Position numbers and translations under genes: made by a program | Shown here: piece by piece, positions 5,957 to 13,934 of the stretch | Numbering within the stretch: position 1 is the stretch's first letter | How the letters are laid out: every line of letters begins with the position of its first letter | Notes under the pieces: generated by a model | What the model was told of the DNA's origin: nothing | The model's database searches: none | The model's input: the letters and a program-made list of their open reading frames with translations, nothing else | From: a virus | Length of the DNA: 50,396 nucleotides | Strand: one strand, 5' to 3' | Virus record (IMG/VR): IMGVR_UViG_3300030060_005680 | Coordinates: 1-50,396 of that record

Positions 5957-6722
5957 ACCAACAGATATAAAGAAGAAGGTCATGACTGAGGGCGTGATCT
6001 TAGAATTTGTTGTTGATAACAAACAAGGTGTGATGCCTGATATCCCTCAATCGGATTATGGTTCATGTATAATGAACATGCCACTAATCCAACACCAGTT
6101 GATGACAACTGATGAAGATCGTGCACAGATACAACAGATAAACCAACGTATCAAGAATGACATTGATATGGCTCGGTGCACTGATGATACTAAGAATGTT
6201 AATGCACATCAGACAGACTTCTTATTCTATAAGCAGAGTCAAGGAGTCAATTGGGTGCGTCAGGTTGCATTCAGTTTTGTAGAAAGAATCATAGATCTCA
6301 ATAGATGGAAGTTGTATCCAGTAGATGGTTGGGGAATTAGATATGAAAAGGGTGACAGAACTAAGAAACACGCTCATTGGCCACATAGTTGGGCTTTCGT
6401 GTACTTTGTTGACTGTGGTGATGATTGTAGTCCTCTCGAAATATATAGTGAACCTGATCCAGCTATACAGCAAACATTAGACTTAGCTAGAGAGCATGAT
6501 AAGTCTGGTCAAGCTATTCCAGCATCTATTTCATATCAAAGACATTCAATTACACCAGAGCCTGGTAAGTTATGCATCTTTCCAGGTTGGGTACCTCATG
6601 AAGTGAAAGAACAACAAAGCGATCGCGCAAGGTATGTTGTTGCTGGTAACATTGCTCAGATAGCAATTAAGCCTCAAGGCATCGAAGTGAACGTAGACGG
6701 TTATATAAGTGGGAAATCATAA
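5907..6722 (+). CDS. 2OG-Fe(II) oxygenase-like protein
   Basis: The C-terminal half has the spacing of phage 2-oxoglutarate/Fe(II) oxygenases: KKHAHWPHSWAFVYFVD, then GKLCIFPGWVPHEV and RYVVAGN, giving a likely His-x-His/Asp ... His iron site and an Arg for 2-oxoglutarate. These enzymes hydroxylate proteins, sugars or bases. The start is uncertain: ATG 5907 overlaps the previous gene by 50 nt, while ATG 5982 (with AAGAAGG before it) would avoid that. It is followed at once by a second oxygenase. The substrate is unknown. Confidence 0.7.
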   Translation: MPTPTMSRRSPDQQKAKPTDIKKKVMTEGVILEFVVDNKQGVMPDIPQSDYGSCIMNMPLIQHQLMTTDEDRAQIQQINQRIKNDIDMARCTDDTKNVNAHQTDFLFYKQSQGVNWVRQVAFSFVERIIDLNRWKLYPVDGWGIRYEKGDRTKKHAHWPHSWAFVYFVDCGDDCSPLEIYSEPDPAIQQTLDLAREHDKSGQAIPASISYQRHSITPEPGKLCIFPGWVPHEVKEQQSDRARYVVAGNIAQIAIKPQGIEVNVDGYISGKS

Positions 6723-7426
6723 TGCAACAGACAGAGGTAGACGCGTCATTTCAGCCATTAGGCGCATTCAATATTCTCCTAGTGAATATGCCAGCAGAAT
6801 TGGTGAATCAGTTCAACGATTACATAGACGACAACTCAGAGGGGTTGAGTTCCCTGTCAGAGAGACTAGTGGGGCAAATACGTCAAAATCCTAAATCTTC
6901 ACAGTTAGACATTCCAATTGATGATGGATTTGGTGCTATCATGAAGAATTTCCTCAATGGAATGGGTACTTCATACGTGAGACAGGGATATGATGGTGGA
7001 GCAATTGCAGAATGTTACGAGTTATGGTCAAATGATTCGTACGAAGGCGACTATCAACCGCTTCATATGCATGGATCACGCACTCCAGCAGGGCTTTCTG
7101 GCTTTGCTTACCTCGAAGTTCCACCTCAAATTGCTGCTGGACCGCCAGGTCACAGTGTAAATCACAAAAATGCAGCCGGTGAGAGCGATGGTTACACGCA
7201 GTTAGTGTGGGGAACCACCAATGCTCAGGACATAATGATGATGAAACCGCAGACTTCTACGTTCATCAAGCCTACAAAAGGGCTGTTAGTGATGTTTCCT
7301 AACTGGTTATACCACCAAGTCCACCCATTTTTCGGTGAAGGATGCCGAAGGACGTTTGCATTTAACTGCAAAGTCAATAATTCTCGAGAATTTTTAGAAA
7401 AATTTGGTGCTGTAGACATAATTTAG
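6722..7426 (+). CDS. 2OG-Fe(II) oxygenase (PF13759-type)
   Basis: The LHMHGSRTPAGLSGFAYLEVP and LVMFPNWLYHQVHPF segments and the RRTFAFN end match the phage 2OG-Fe(II) oxygenase family (putative 2OG-Fe(II) oxygenase, TIGR02466-like): His at LHMHG, His in LYHQV and the Arg of RRTF. The family is frequent in T4-like marine phages, with unknown substrates. It starts one base into the previous stop (ATAATG) and forms a pair with that oxygenase. Confidence 0.8.
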   Translation: MQQTEVDASFQPLGAFNILLVNMPAELVNQFNDYIDDNSEGLSSLSERLVGQIRQNPKSSQLDIPIDDGFGAIMKNFLNGMGTSYVRQGYDGGAIAECYELWSNDSYEGDYQPLHMHGSRTPAGLSGFAYLEVPPQIAAGPPGHSVNHKNAAGESDGYTQLVWGTTNAQDIMMMKPQTSTFIKPTKGLLVMFPNWLYHQVHPFFGEGCRRTFAFNCKVNNSREFLEKFGAVDII

Positions 7427-7428
7427 TG

Positions 7429-7457
7429 TTGACCCTGTTTCAATTATGATGTATACT
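7429..7457 (+). promoter_or_regulatory. Early promoter TTGACC-N17-TATACT
   Basis: TTGACC (7429-7434) and TATACT (7452-7457) are 17 bp apart and followed by AAGGTAT. Apart from five bases of the spacer it is identical to the promoter at 39245. Confidence 0.8.
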
Positions 7458-7485
7458 AAGGTATAAACATTGAGAGAGGAAATAC

Positions 7486-7722
7486 ATGATGTTAGGTATG
7501 CACTTTATTGAGAAAGATGGCGATTTCATTTCTACTAATGCATTTGAGACAGTCTATATCCTAGAAGATTTGTTTGGAGATTACTCAGTTCAGTGCCCTT
7601 CGAAGGGTATTGATGAGATTGGTTTTGTAGGCTTTGAAAGTGCAAAGAGATTTGCTGAGCAGCATGTACCTCATAGCTGGAATCCTTCTGAATGGTTGCA
7701 CAGCAACCGAGAGCTTTCTTAA
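7486..7722 (+). CDS. Hypothetical protein, 78 aa
   Basis: A small soluble protein (HFIEKDGDFISTNAFETVYILED...). GAGAGAGG lies before the ATG and an early promoter precedes it. The next gene begins in its stop codon (TAATG). Unrecognised. Confidence 0.65.
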   Translation: MMLGMHFIEKDGDFISTNAFETVYILEDLFGDYSVQCPSKGIDEIGFVGFESAKRFAEQHVPHSWNPSEWLHSNRELS

Positions 7723-8891
7723 TGAAAGCTCTAGGCACTTCCATATCTACTTGGCATAAGTGGGATATGGATACTGATGACCAAGGAGCGCAAGCTCCTC
7801 ATTGGTATGCTGACTGGGATACACAGTTTCCTGAAGTTATAGAGCGTATTGCACAGGATGGATCTAACTCTGTATTGATTCATGTTAACTATACGTTGGA
7901 TAAAGAAGAGTCAACGCTCTCTGAAACTGAGATAACACCAGATCAAGAGAACATTGAAGATGGATTGCAGGCATCTATCAATGCTGGACTGCAACCTATC
8001 TTGTATCCTACGGTTACATTGCCTGATTGGGGTGGATCTCAGCTGTGGGACAATGCAGCTGGTGGCCGAGTTACCATAAAAGACCCAGATCAATGGTTCA
8101 ATGACTACACTGACATCATTTTGAGTCATGCAGTGCTTGCTGATAAGTACGATTTACCGTATTTGAGCATTGGATGCGAGCTTGGAACGATCACAGAGAG
8201 TCATGCTGACCAGTGGAACGAGCTAATCAACAATGTCAAGACGATATATGATGGTCCTCTGATGTATTCTAGTCACGTAGATCCACGTTGGAACTCATTT
8301 GAGCCTAAGGACTTAGTCTTTTATGACAAAATTGACGTTATAGGTTTCAATTTATATCTTGAAACTAACTCTGCGGGTAATGATCTTACTCATATCGTTG
8401 AAGCAGCAGGTAAACCTGTGATGTTCACAGAATATGGGTTTGCTGGTCCAAACCAAGATATTGCATTCAACGAGTTTCTTGCTCAATGGAAGGATGAGGA
8501 TCTTGAAGGGATGTTTGCCTGGGATCTGGCTCCAGCCTTTGATGAGAATGTTGGCAGTCTGCATTACAACATCTGGGAAACGCAAGCTATGGATATTGTA
8601 GCTGATGCATACCAAGAAATCAATGAGGATGAAGGTATGTCTCCTGTGTATAAGTTTGAAAACACTGTAACTGGGACAGATTTCTTCACTATCAGCGAGG
8701 TAGAAGCACAAATTGTGGCAGATATGGACCAATTTGAGTCACAAGGCATAGGATTCTATGCTCATGAGAGTGAAGGAACCGCAGTTTACCGCCATTTTGA
8801 CCCAACTACAGGCATTCACAGCTATGAATCTGAGATAAAAAACGATTTTTATGAAGGAATTGCATATTATTCTGTTGACCTGTTTGCATAA
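7722..8891 (+). CDS. Glycoside hydrolase (TIM barrel) with C-terminal DUF5648-like repeat domain
   Basis: Residues 1 to about 310 look like a clan GH-A glycoside hydrolase (GH113-like): LSIGCELGTITE could hold the acid/base Glu, MFTEYGFAG the nucleophile Glu. The last 80 residues (VYKFENTVTGTDFFTISEVEAQ ... GTAVYRHFDPTTGIHSYESE) match the DUF5648 pattern VYRFYNxxTGxHFYTxSexE, a domain often found on extracellular proteins and possibly carbohydrate-binding. The ATG at 7722 forms TAATG with the previous stop. No signal peptide is visible, so it may be virion-borne or released by lysis. Confidence 0.75.
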   Translation: MKALGTSISTWHKWDMDTDDQGAQAPHWYADWDTQFPEVIERIAQDGSNSVLIHVNYTLDKEESTLSETEITPDQENIEDGLQASINAGLQPILYPTVTLPDWGGSQLWDNAAGGRVTIKDPDQWFNDYTDIILSHAVLADKYDLPYLSIGCELGTITESHADQWNELINNVKTIYDGPLMYSSHVDPRWNSFEPKDLVFYDKIDVIGFNLYLETNSAGNDLTHIVEAAGKPVMFTEYGFAGPNQDIAFNEFLAQWKDEDLEGMFAWDLAPAFDENVGSLHYNIWETQAMDIVADAYQEINEDEGMSPVYKFENTVTGTDFFTISEVEAQIVADMDQFESQGIGFYAHESEGTAVYRHFDPTTGIHSYESEIKNDFYEGIAYYSVDLFA

Positions 8892-8903
8892 TTGTCGTAT
8901 AAT
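8875..8903 (+). promoter_or_regulatory. Early promoter TTGACC-N17-TATAAT
   Basis: TTGACC (8875-8880), spacer 17, perfect TATAAT (8898-8903), then AGGGTT. It overlaps the end of the glycoside hydrolase gene and serves the 8929 gene. Confidence 0.8.
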
Positions 8904-8928
8904 AGGGTTAATGATAGAGGAGATAGCA

Positions 8929-9108
8929 ATGAGCAAGATGAAAAGCTGGATGATGGATATGGAAGAAGCTGTTGTAGATTGTATCGAGAATGGCGCGTCT
9001 TCAATGAGTGATGTTTTAGCTGGAGTGCGAACTGCTGTACCAACCTGTGATGACAAATTTGTAATGGAATATGTTAACACTATCATGGGCCCCGATGAAG
9101 CTGACTAG
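8929..9108 (+). CDS. Small acidic hypothetical protein, 59 aa
   Basis: AGAGGAGA precedes the ATG at 8929; upstream in-frame ATGs lie before the likely transcription start. The protein is acidic and helical, with two cysteines (VVDCIENG, PTCDDK). Unrecognised early protein. Confidence 0.6.
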   Translation: MSKMKSWMMDMEEAVVDCIENGASSMSDVLAGVRTAVPTCDDKFVMEYVNTIMGPDEAD

Positions 9109-9213
9109 CTAGATTCGCAGCCCCAGTCGAGCGAGCAGCATGACGATGCAAAACGCGGTTAAGCCAGTAACGACTATAAACTCAAGTTCTGGTGGGAACG
9201 GAGATGCCCTCAC
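9109..9213 (-). CDS. Possible 34-aa membrane protein
   Basis: On the minus strand GGAGG lies 7 nt before a GTG that opens a 34-residue ORF with one transmembrane segment (FIVVTGLTAFCIVMLLARLGL). Its GC content is higher than its surroundings. It is alone on this strand and has no clear promoter, so it may not be real. The rest of 9214-9265 shows nothing else. Confidence 0.3.
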   Translation of the reverse strand: MRASPFPPELEFIVVTGLTAFCIVMLLARLGLRI

Positions 9214-9265
9214 AAGAAAGACCTCCACCACTTTAATTATTTTTGTATTTTTTCCGTTTTTGATG

Positions 9266-9294
9266 TTGACCGTAACGCAAATATGTAGGATACT
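9266..9294 (+). promoter_or_regulatory. Early promoter TTGACC-N17-GATACT
   Basis: TTGACC (9266-9271), 17-bp spacer, GATACT (9289-9294) followed by ATAATA. It drives the ligase-like gene at 9322. Confidence 0.7.
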
Positions 9295-9321
9295 ATAATA
9301 ATGATGAGAGAGAACACACAT

Positions 9322-10371
9322 ATGGAACATTTCGAGGACTTGTTATTCGAGTCCTGGGGATTTGAGCTGCTTGAGAAATTCAAGTCTAATGAGGTTGAGT
9401 ATACCCGTAAGTGGGATGGTGCTCCTAGTATCTTCTTCGGTAAGGACGAAGATGGATATTGGATTGCTCGGAAGGGTATCTTCAACAAGAACCCTCTGAA
9501 GTACTATCAGAGATCAGACTTTGATGCTGATCCTAAGTTTCCTGAAGAACTAAAAGATCCAATGTGGAACACTCTTGTGTATCTACAGAATGCATATATT
9601 GGACCATCCAACATTATGGTTCAAGGTGATCTGATGTTCTATGGTGGCAATGATACATGGGCTGCATCTGAAACGATCGGTGGACCAATCAGAGTGTTCC
9701 ATCCTAATACTATCCGATATGAAACTACTGTTGTTCCTAGAGCTGCTATCGTTGGCATTGTATGGCATACTGCATACATTGATGATGAAGTGACATACGG
9801 TGCTATGGTCAAAGAGATGTTCAGGATTACTGATGAGCTTTGGATGATCAATGCTCATGATGAAGTATCTGAACCTAAGGATATTGATCTTGCACTTCGT
9901 ATTGTCAAGTCTGTTGTCGGTCGTTATTCTGATCTGTCTGATGAAACAAAATCTCTATATAAGATGTGGAGGAATGCTCAGATCAAAGGTACGATTACAA
10001 AAGATGATAACATAACAGACTTTATGTTTGATCGTATGTTGAAAGAAGTAAATTCTGTTAAGGATGCAGATAAGAAAGCTGAGAAGATTGAGAAGTATCG
10101 TTCGATTACAAACGAGCTAACTAATGTTATAACTCGTCTCAACAATGACTATGAGTTGATGATTGATGCGAAAGAAATGTTGTTAATGGAACTGAACAGA
10201 CAGCCTACGTCTTTCAAGACGACAGTTGTATGTGCTGGTGGTATTTACAGACCAGTTGACCATGAGGGCTATGCAATGTATACTGATGGATATGCTGCAA
10301 AGCTAGTGAACCGAGAAGAGTTTTCTAAGAATAACTTCTCCGATGACATCTTGAAAGGATGGCAAAAATGA
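9322..10371 (+). CDS. Ligase-like covalent nucleotidyltransferase (DUF6267-type)
   Basis: EYTRKWDGAPS contains the KxDG motif of DNA/RNA ligases and mRNA-capping enzymes (Lys around residue 31 would be adenylated). The ARKGIF, QGDLMFY and GIVWHTAY segments stand where motifs Ia/III/IV are expected. Phage proteins of this make-up are usually listed as DUF6267. It may seal or cap RNA or DNA. The C-terminal 150 residues are helical, with no clear OB fold by eye. The start at 9322 is chosen because GAGAGAG precedes it and the promoter ends just before 9300. Confidence 0.6.
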   Translation: MEHFEDLLFESWGFELLEKFKSNEVEYTRKWDGAPSIFFGKDEDGYWIARKGIFNKNPLKYYQRSDFDADPKFPEELKDPMWNTLVYLQNAYIGPSNIMVQGDLMFYGGNDTWAASETIGGPIRVFHPNTIRYETTVVPRAAIVGIVWHTAYIDDEVTYGAMVKEMFRITDELWMINAHDEVSEPKDIDLALRIVKSVVGRYSDLSDETKSLYKMWRNAQIKGTITKDDNITDFMFDRMLKEVNSVKDADKKAEKIEKYRSITNELTNVITRLNNDYELMIDAKEMLLMELNRQPTSFKTTVVCAGGIYRPVDHEGYAMYTDGYAAKLVNREEFSKNNFSDDILKGWQK

Positions 10372-11045
10372 AAGCAATGTTGATAGTCGCGTTAATGGGA
10401 ATGGCACAGCCACATCAGGTCGTGTATGACTCAATGGAGCAATGTATCGCTTCTAAAGCAGTTGTTGAAAAACAACAAATGGTGGAAGGTGCAGCTTGTG
10501 TACCACATCAGGATATAGCAAAACAACTAGAAGATCCAATGAAGATAATTCTAGGATTCATGAAACATGTCAAGCAACGACATAAGTGTGAAGATATGCA
10601 ACAAATGATTCTGTTGGAAGAATGCTTAAAGAAGCCAATTAAGTTACCACAAGCCAAAGAGGATCCATTGGAATTACCTTGGCCCGAAGGCAAAAAGGTT
10701 CCTTGTCGTTGTGATATTCTAGCAATGCCATATGACTTATGCTTGAAAGGTATTGGTAGAGAAGAGTGCTTTAAAAAAGAAGGACAAAAGCAATCATCTG
10801 AGGCACCTAAGGTTACACTTCCAGAAGTTGTAGATCCTAAGAACTTTCAATTCAAACGTGTAACAGAGGCACCTAAGACGGTTCCATTTGTAGATCCAGA
10901 TAAGAAGGTTGAATTGAAGCCTGAAACAAATAGGTTTGAAAAGAAATGGAACTTAACTGAATCACCTAAACAAGCTGCTCGAGCATATCCTCAGCCGCAG
11001 TCTAGGTGGAGTGATTATTCCGAAACGAAAAAGTGGAAATGGTAG
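10368..11045 (+). CDS. Putative exported cysteine-containing protein
   Basis: A hydrophobic start (MKAMLIVALMGMAQP) looks like a signal peptide or anchor. The rest is hydrophilic, with several cysteines (HKCEDM, LEECLKKP, PCRCDI, EECFKKE) and a proline-rich C-terminal half with VTEAPKT-type repeats. It overlaps the ligase-like gene by ATGA. Unrecognised; a periplasmic or envelope role fits. Confidence 0.55.
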   Translation: MKAMLIVALMGMAQPHQVVYDSMEQCIASKAVVEKQQMVEGAACVPHQDIAKQLEDPMKIILGFMKHVKQRHKCEDMQQMILLEECLKKPIKLPQAKEDPLELPWPEGKKVPCRCDILAMPYDLCLKGIGREECFKKEGQKQSSEAPKVTLPEVVDPKNFQFKRVTEAPKTVPFVDPDKKVELKPETNRFEKKWNLTESPKQAARAYPQPQSRWSDYSETKKWKW

Positions 11046-11500
11046 AATACCGACCGCTAAATGAAGACCTAATAACCTCCGAGGTCTGCACCCAATGTGG
11101 AAGATGTTGTAAGACTACATGGCTGCAGCCTCGGTGGAATAATGCTCAACGTAATGGTCATCGTGTTGATAAGATACCATACTTGAAAGAAATGTTTAGC
11201 CAGAGTACAACTACATTTGTTGAAGAGAGAGGTGACCAAGCTGCTGTTGTGACTTGGTGTCCTAATTTGAAGCAGTCTGGTTTTTGCCCATCGAAAGATT
11301 GGGATGGACACAACACATATAAGTGTGGTATATACAAAAATAGACCTGATGTGTGTAGTGCATATAATTGTTTTACAGCAGCTAATGGTCAAAAGAGAAA
11401 CCCAGAATATTTTGATTTCATAAAAGGATTGATTGAGAGGGTACATGGTACAGATCCATATCAAAGGCGGACGGAAAAGCCAAAGAAAGAAGATAAGTGA
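11039..11500 (+). CDS. YkgJ-type cysteine cluster protein
   Basis: CTQCGRCCK near the N-terminus and C-x-IYKNRPDVCSAYNC near residue 110 match the YkgJ/CxxCxxCC family, predicted to bind zinc or iron. In the window it joins a set of cysteine-rich metal-binding proteins. It overlaps the previous gene by 7 nt; GTG 11033 is an alternative start. The function of the family is not established. Confidence 0.7.
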   Translation: MVEYRPLNEDLITSEVCTQCGRCCKTTWLQPRWNNAQRNGHRVDKIPYLKEMFSQSTTTFVEERGDQAAVVTWCPNLKQSGFCPSKDWDGHNTYKCGIYKNRPDVCSAYNCFTAANGQKRNPEYFDFIKGLIERVHGTDPYQRRTEKPKKEDK

Positions 11501-11888
11501 TGCTATCATATTTGCTGCTTACGAGTTATGTCATTGGCGTATGGCTGATAACCTAGAGATCAATGTTGAACTAAAAAAGATTCATGGTACACCAGTAGGA
11601 TTCTGTATGTGGGCAGATGACAATATCAGACCAAGAGAGTTTGATATTGAGTTAGACAAAACACAAAATGATGAAGAGCTTCTTGTTACTGTAATGCATG
11701 AGATGGTACATGCAAGTCAGTATGCAAAAGGTCATCTACGTGAAAGGTTCATGCCTAGTCACAGAGTTGTTTGGATGGATGGCAATAAGGTTTACGACAA
11801 TACTAAATACAAGGACTTGCCTTGGGAGCAGGAGGCTTACCAATTGCAAGAAGTATTGTATGAAAATTTTATTGAGAGGAGATGCTAA
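11445..11888 (+). CDS. SprT-like zinc metallopeptidase
   Basis: VMHEMVHASQYAKG is an HExxH zinc site, with a helical C-terminus and WEQEAYQLQE as likely third-ligand region. SprT/Spartan-like domains act as DNA-protein crosslink proteases in cells, and T4-like phages often carry small versions. The gene is 147 residues. It overlaps the previous gene by 56 nt in another frame. Confidence in the family is good; the substrate is unknown. Confidence 0.7.
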   Translation: MVQIHIKGGRKSQRKKISDAIIFAAYELCHWRMADNLEINVELKKIHGTPVGFCMWADDNIRPREFDIELDKTQNDEELLVTVMHEMVHASQYAKGHLRERFMPSHRVVWMDGNKVYDNTKYKDLPWEQEAYQLQEVLYENFIERRC

Positions 11889-12689
11889 TTGAACGTACCA
11901 TCTGCTGCCCCTGAAGGAGCATCCAAACGAAGTGCCAAGGATGTAATGAAGAAGGCATCCACAAAGAATTTATTTAGACATTTTACAAACAAAACTCCAA
12001 TACTAGAAGAAGCTAGAGAGTATCTAGATTCAATTACTGGACCAGAAGGTGATTGGTTTGAGACTGAGCACTGGGATCCAACAAACAAATATGCATTCCA
12101 TCACGCATACTTTCCTAAAGAGATCATGTTCAAATGTCCTCTCTGCACATTCATATATGAAAGGTTTGGTAACATCCAACCTTGGATCTTAGGTGTTGGT
12201 CCTGGTGTTCAATTTGAACAGCATGTAGATCAATCTAAGGGTGCATCTATGAACATTGCTATCAGACCTCGTGGTCAAGTTATTACAACATTCAGACACT
12301 CTAATTATCATCGTAGATTCCAACAACAGATAGGTGGTATGGAATATTGTGATGAAGGTGGAGTTGTTCTACTCAACAATATGAAACCTCATAGTGTAAT
12401 TAACTGGAGCAGTGAACCATCATTTACATTTACAATACCATGCGTATTGAAAAGACCAGACTTTGATGATCTGTTTGAGGATGGAGTATATGAGTATCTT
12501 GCCAATGTACAAGATGATGGTACATACAGACCTGGCCAAGATCTCAAGATGCCTTCAAATGATTCGTTGACTCCACAACATTTAGAGATTATAATATTTA
12601 ACAAAGTCTTGAAAATCTTAGTAGAGGAAGGTGGGTTTGAAATAGATGAACATTTTCGTGGTGGACAAAAATCCAAGAATAGCAGCTAG
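11889..12689 (+). CDS. Putative 2OG-Fe(II) oxygenase/cupin-like protein
   Basis: FEQHVDQSKGASMNIA followed by LLNNMKPHSVIN gives an HxD ... H spacing typical of 2OG-Fe(II) oxygenases of the aspartyl-hydroxylase type, preceded by a GVGPGVQ turn. The start is a TTG with GAGGAGA 8 nt upstream; the first ATG in frame is 19 codons later. The CPLCTF segment carries two cysteines. Substrate unknown; one of several oxygenases in this window. Confidence 0.55.
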   Translation: MNVPSAAPEGASKRSAKDVMKKASTKNLFRHFTNKTPILEEAREYLDSITGPEGDWFETEHWDPTNKYAFHHAYFPKEIMFKCPLCTFIYERFGNIQPWILGVGPGVQFEQHVDQSKGASMNIAIRPRGQVITTFRHSNYHRRFQQQIGGMEYCDEGGVVLLNNMKPHSVINWSSEPSFTFTIPCVLKRPDFDDLFEDGVYEYLANVQDDGTYRPGQDLKMPSNDSLTPQHLEIIIFNKVLKILVEEGGFEIDEHFRGGQKSKNSS

Positions 12690-13164
12690 GTCATTATGTG
12701 ATCAGCATGTTGTCAAAATGCTTATTGAAAATTGTCAAATGTTGTCAGCAGTATTGGATGTTACTTATTCTGATAAGTATCGTGGTGGTGATGGGGATCC
12801 TCACGTCACTCTCGGGTTGGCTAATTATCCAAAGTCTGTTAGGAAGCACCCTTGCACTTTGTGGCTGATGGAATCTATCAACAATGTTAAGTGGTTGATA
12901 GCACATCATAGAGAAATGCTTATGGAGTATACAAGGCGATACAAAAAGAATCATAAGTATGAAGGTACTCCAATGATCTACGAAGCTCAATTGAAGTATA
13001 CTGATTTACCTGCTGTGAAAGGTACGCCATTTGTTAATGCTAACACTAACTTCAAACATATTGAAGATACTGTAGAGGCATATAGAACTTGTTACAATAT
13101 TGAAAAGTCTAGGTTTGCAAGGTACAAATATTGTGAGCCACCTAAGTGGTACCAGCCAGCTTAG
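12646..13164 (+). CDS. Conserved phage protein with CDQHVVKM motif
   Basis: The opening MNIFVVDKNPRIAARSLCDQHVVKM and the later KHPCTLWLMES ... NVKWLIAHH are typical of a family common in marine phages. A distant likeness to T4 endonuclease V (DQH near the start, WY at the end) is suggestive but not safe. At 172 residues it is normal for this family. It overlaps the previous gene by 44 nt. Function not established. Confidence 0.6.
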   Translation: MNIFVVDKNPRIAARSLCDQHVVKMLIENCQMLSAVLDVTYSDKYRGGDGDPHVTLGLANYPKSVRKHPCTLWLMESINNVKWLIAHHREMLMEYTRRYKKNHKYEGTPMIYEAQLKYTDLPAVKGTPFVNANTNFKHIEDTVEAYRTCYNIEKSRFARYKYCEPPKWYQPA

Positions 13165-13175
13165 CGGAGAAAAGA

Positions 13176-13934
13176 TTGAAGAAAATAGACGAAGATGAAG
13201 AGGCATGGGTTGCCTTCCCACACCATAGATGGGTATTTAATAAATTAGATGTAGCATTGAAGTTGGGTTATGCAGCTGGTCCTGCCTGCGTTCCTGTTCA
13301 ACATGATGGGATGTATATTGTAAGACCGATATACAACTTATATGGTATGAGTGTTGGAGCTAAGAAGCAATGGCTTCGAATACAAGATGCTGATGATATA
13401 AGAATACATAAGTTCATACCAGCAGGACATTTCTGGTGTGAGTATTTTGAAGGTACTCATTACTCTATTGACTATCGTTGGGTTGAAGATGGCAAAGGTG
13501 GTATACATAGTCACTGGGAACCATTCTGTACAACAATAGGAAAGAACCATCCAGACCAGATGTGGAAGTTTACACATTGGCAAACTATAGAGAGCTTTCC
13601 TCATATTTTACCTAGCTGGTTAGATGAGTTTAGCGACTGTGGTGTTATAAATATTGAATGGAAGAGAGATGGATCACCAGACAACCATGGTGGCTCTGCT
13701 CTAGATAATAAGATACTTGAGATTCATCTACGAACTGGTAATGATGTTGTACACGAAGGTCCTGTTGGAACTGAAATGATACCTGTCTGGCAAACTGATG
13801 GTATACGTCTTATAAAGAAGTATGAAGCACAAGGATGGGTCTACCATAACAACTATATCAATGGAGAGATATATCACGCAGATGGCCAGATCTCAGACCC
13901 AAGAGTTGGTTACTTAACGAGATGCAAATTGTAA
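13176..13934 (+). CDS. Conserved phage protein of unknown function, 252 aa
   Basis: I recognise the style (HRWVFNKLDVALKLGYAAGP ... YIVRPIYNLYGMSVGA) as a marine T4-like phage family with no known role. The RPIYN segment and a later GGIHSHWEPF region are rich in aromatic and acidic residues, which could be an ATP-grasp-like fold, but I cannot confirm that. The start is TTG 13176 with CGGAG upstream; GTG 13146 would overlap the previous gene. It overlaps the radical SAM gene after it by 13 nt. Confidence 0.5.
   Translation: MKKIDEDEEAWVAFPHHRWVFNKLDVALKLGYAAGPACVPVQHDGMYIVRPIYNLYGMSVGAKKQWLRIQDADDIRIHKFIPAGHFWCEYFEGTHYSIDYRWVEDGKGGIHSHWEPFCTTIGKNHPDQMWKFTHWQTIESFPHILPSWLDEFSDCGVINIEWKRDGSPDNHGGSALDNKILEIHLRTGNDVVHEGPVGTEMIPVWQTDGIRLIKKYEAQGWVYHNNYINGEIYHADGQISDPRVGYLTRCKL

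Noticed and set aside
11069-11509. Minus-strand ORF of 146 codons
   Set aside because: Antisense to the cysteine cluster gene, which has clear motifs.
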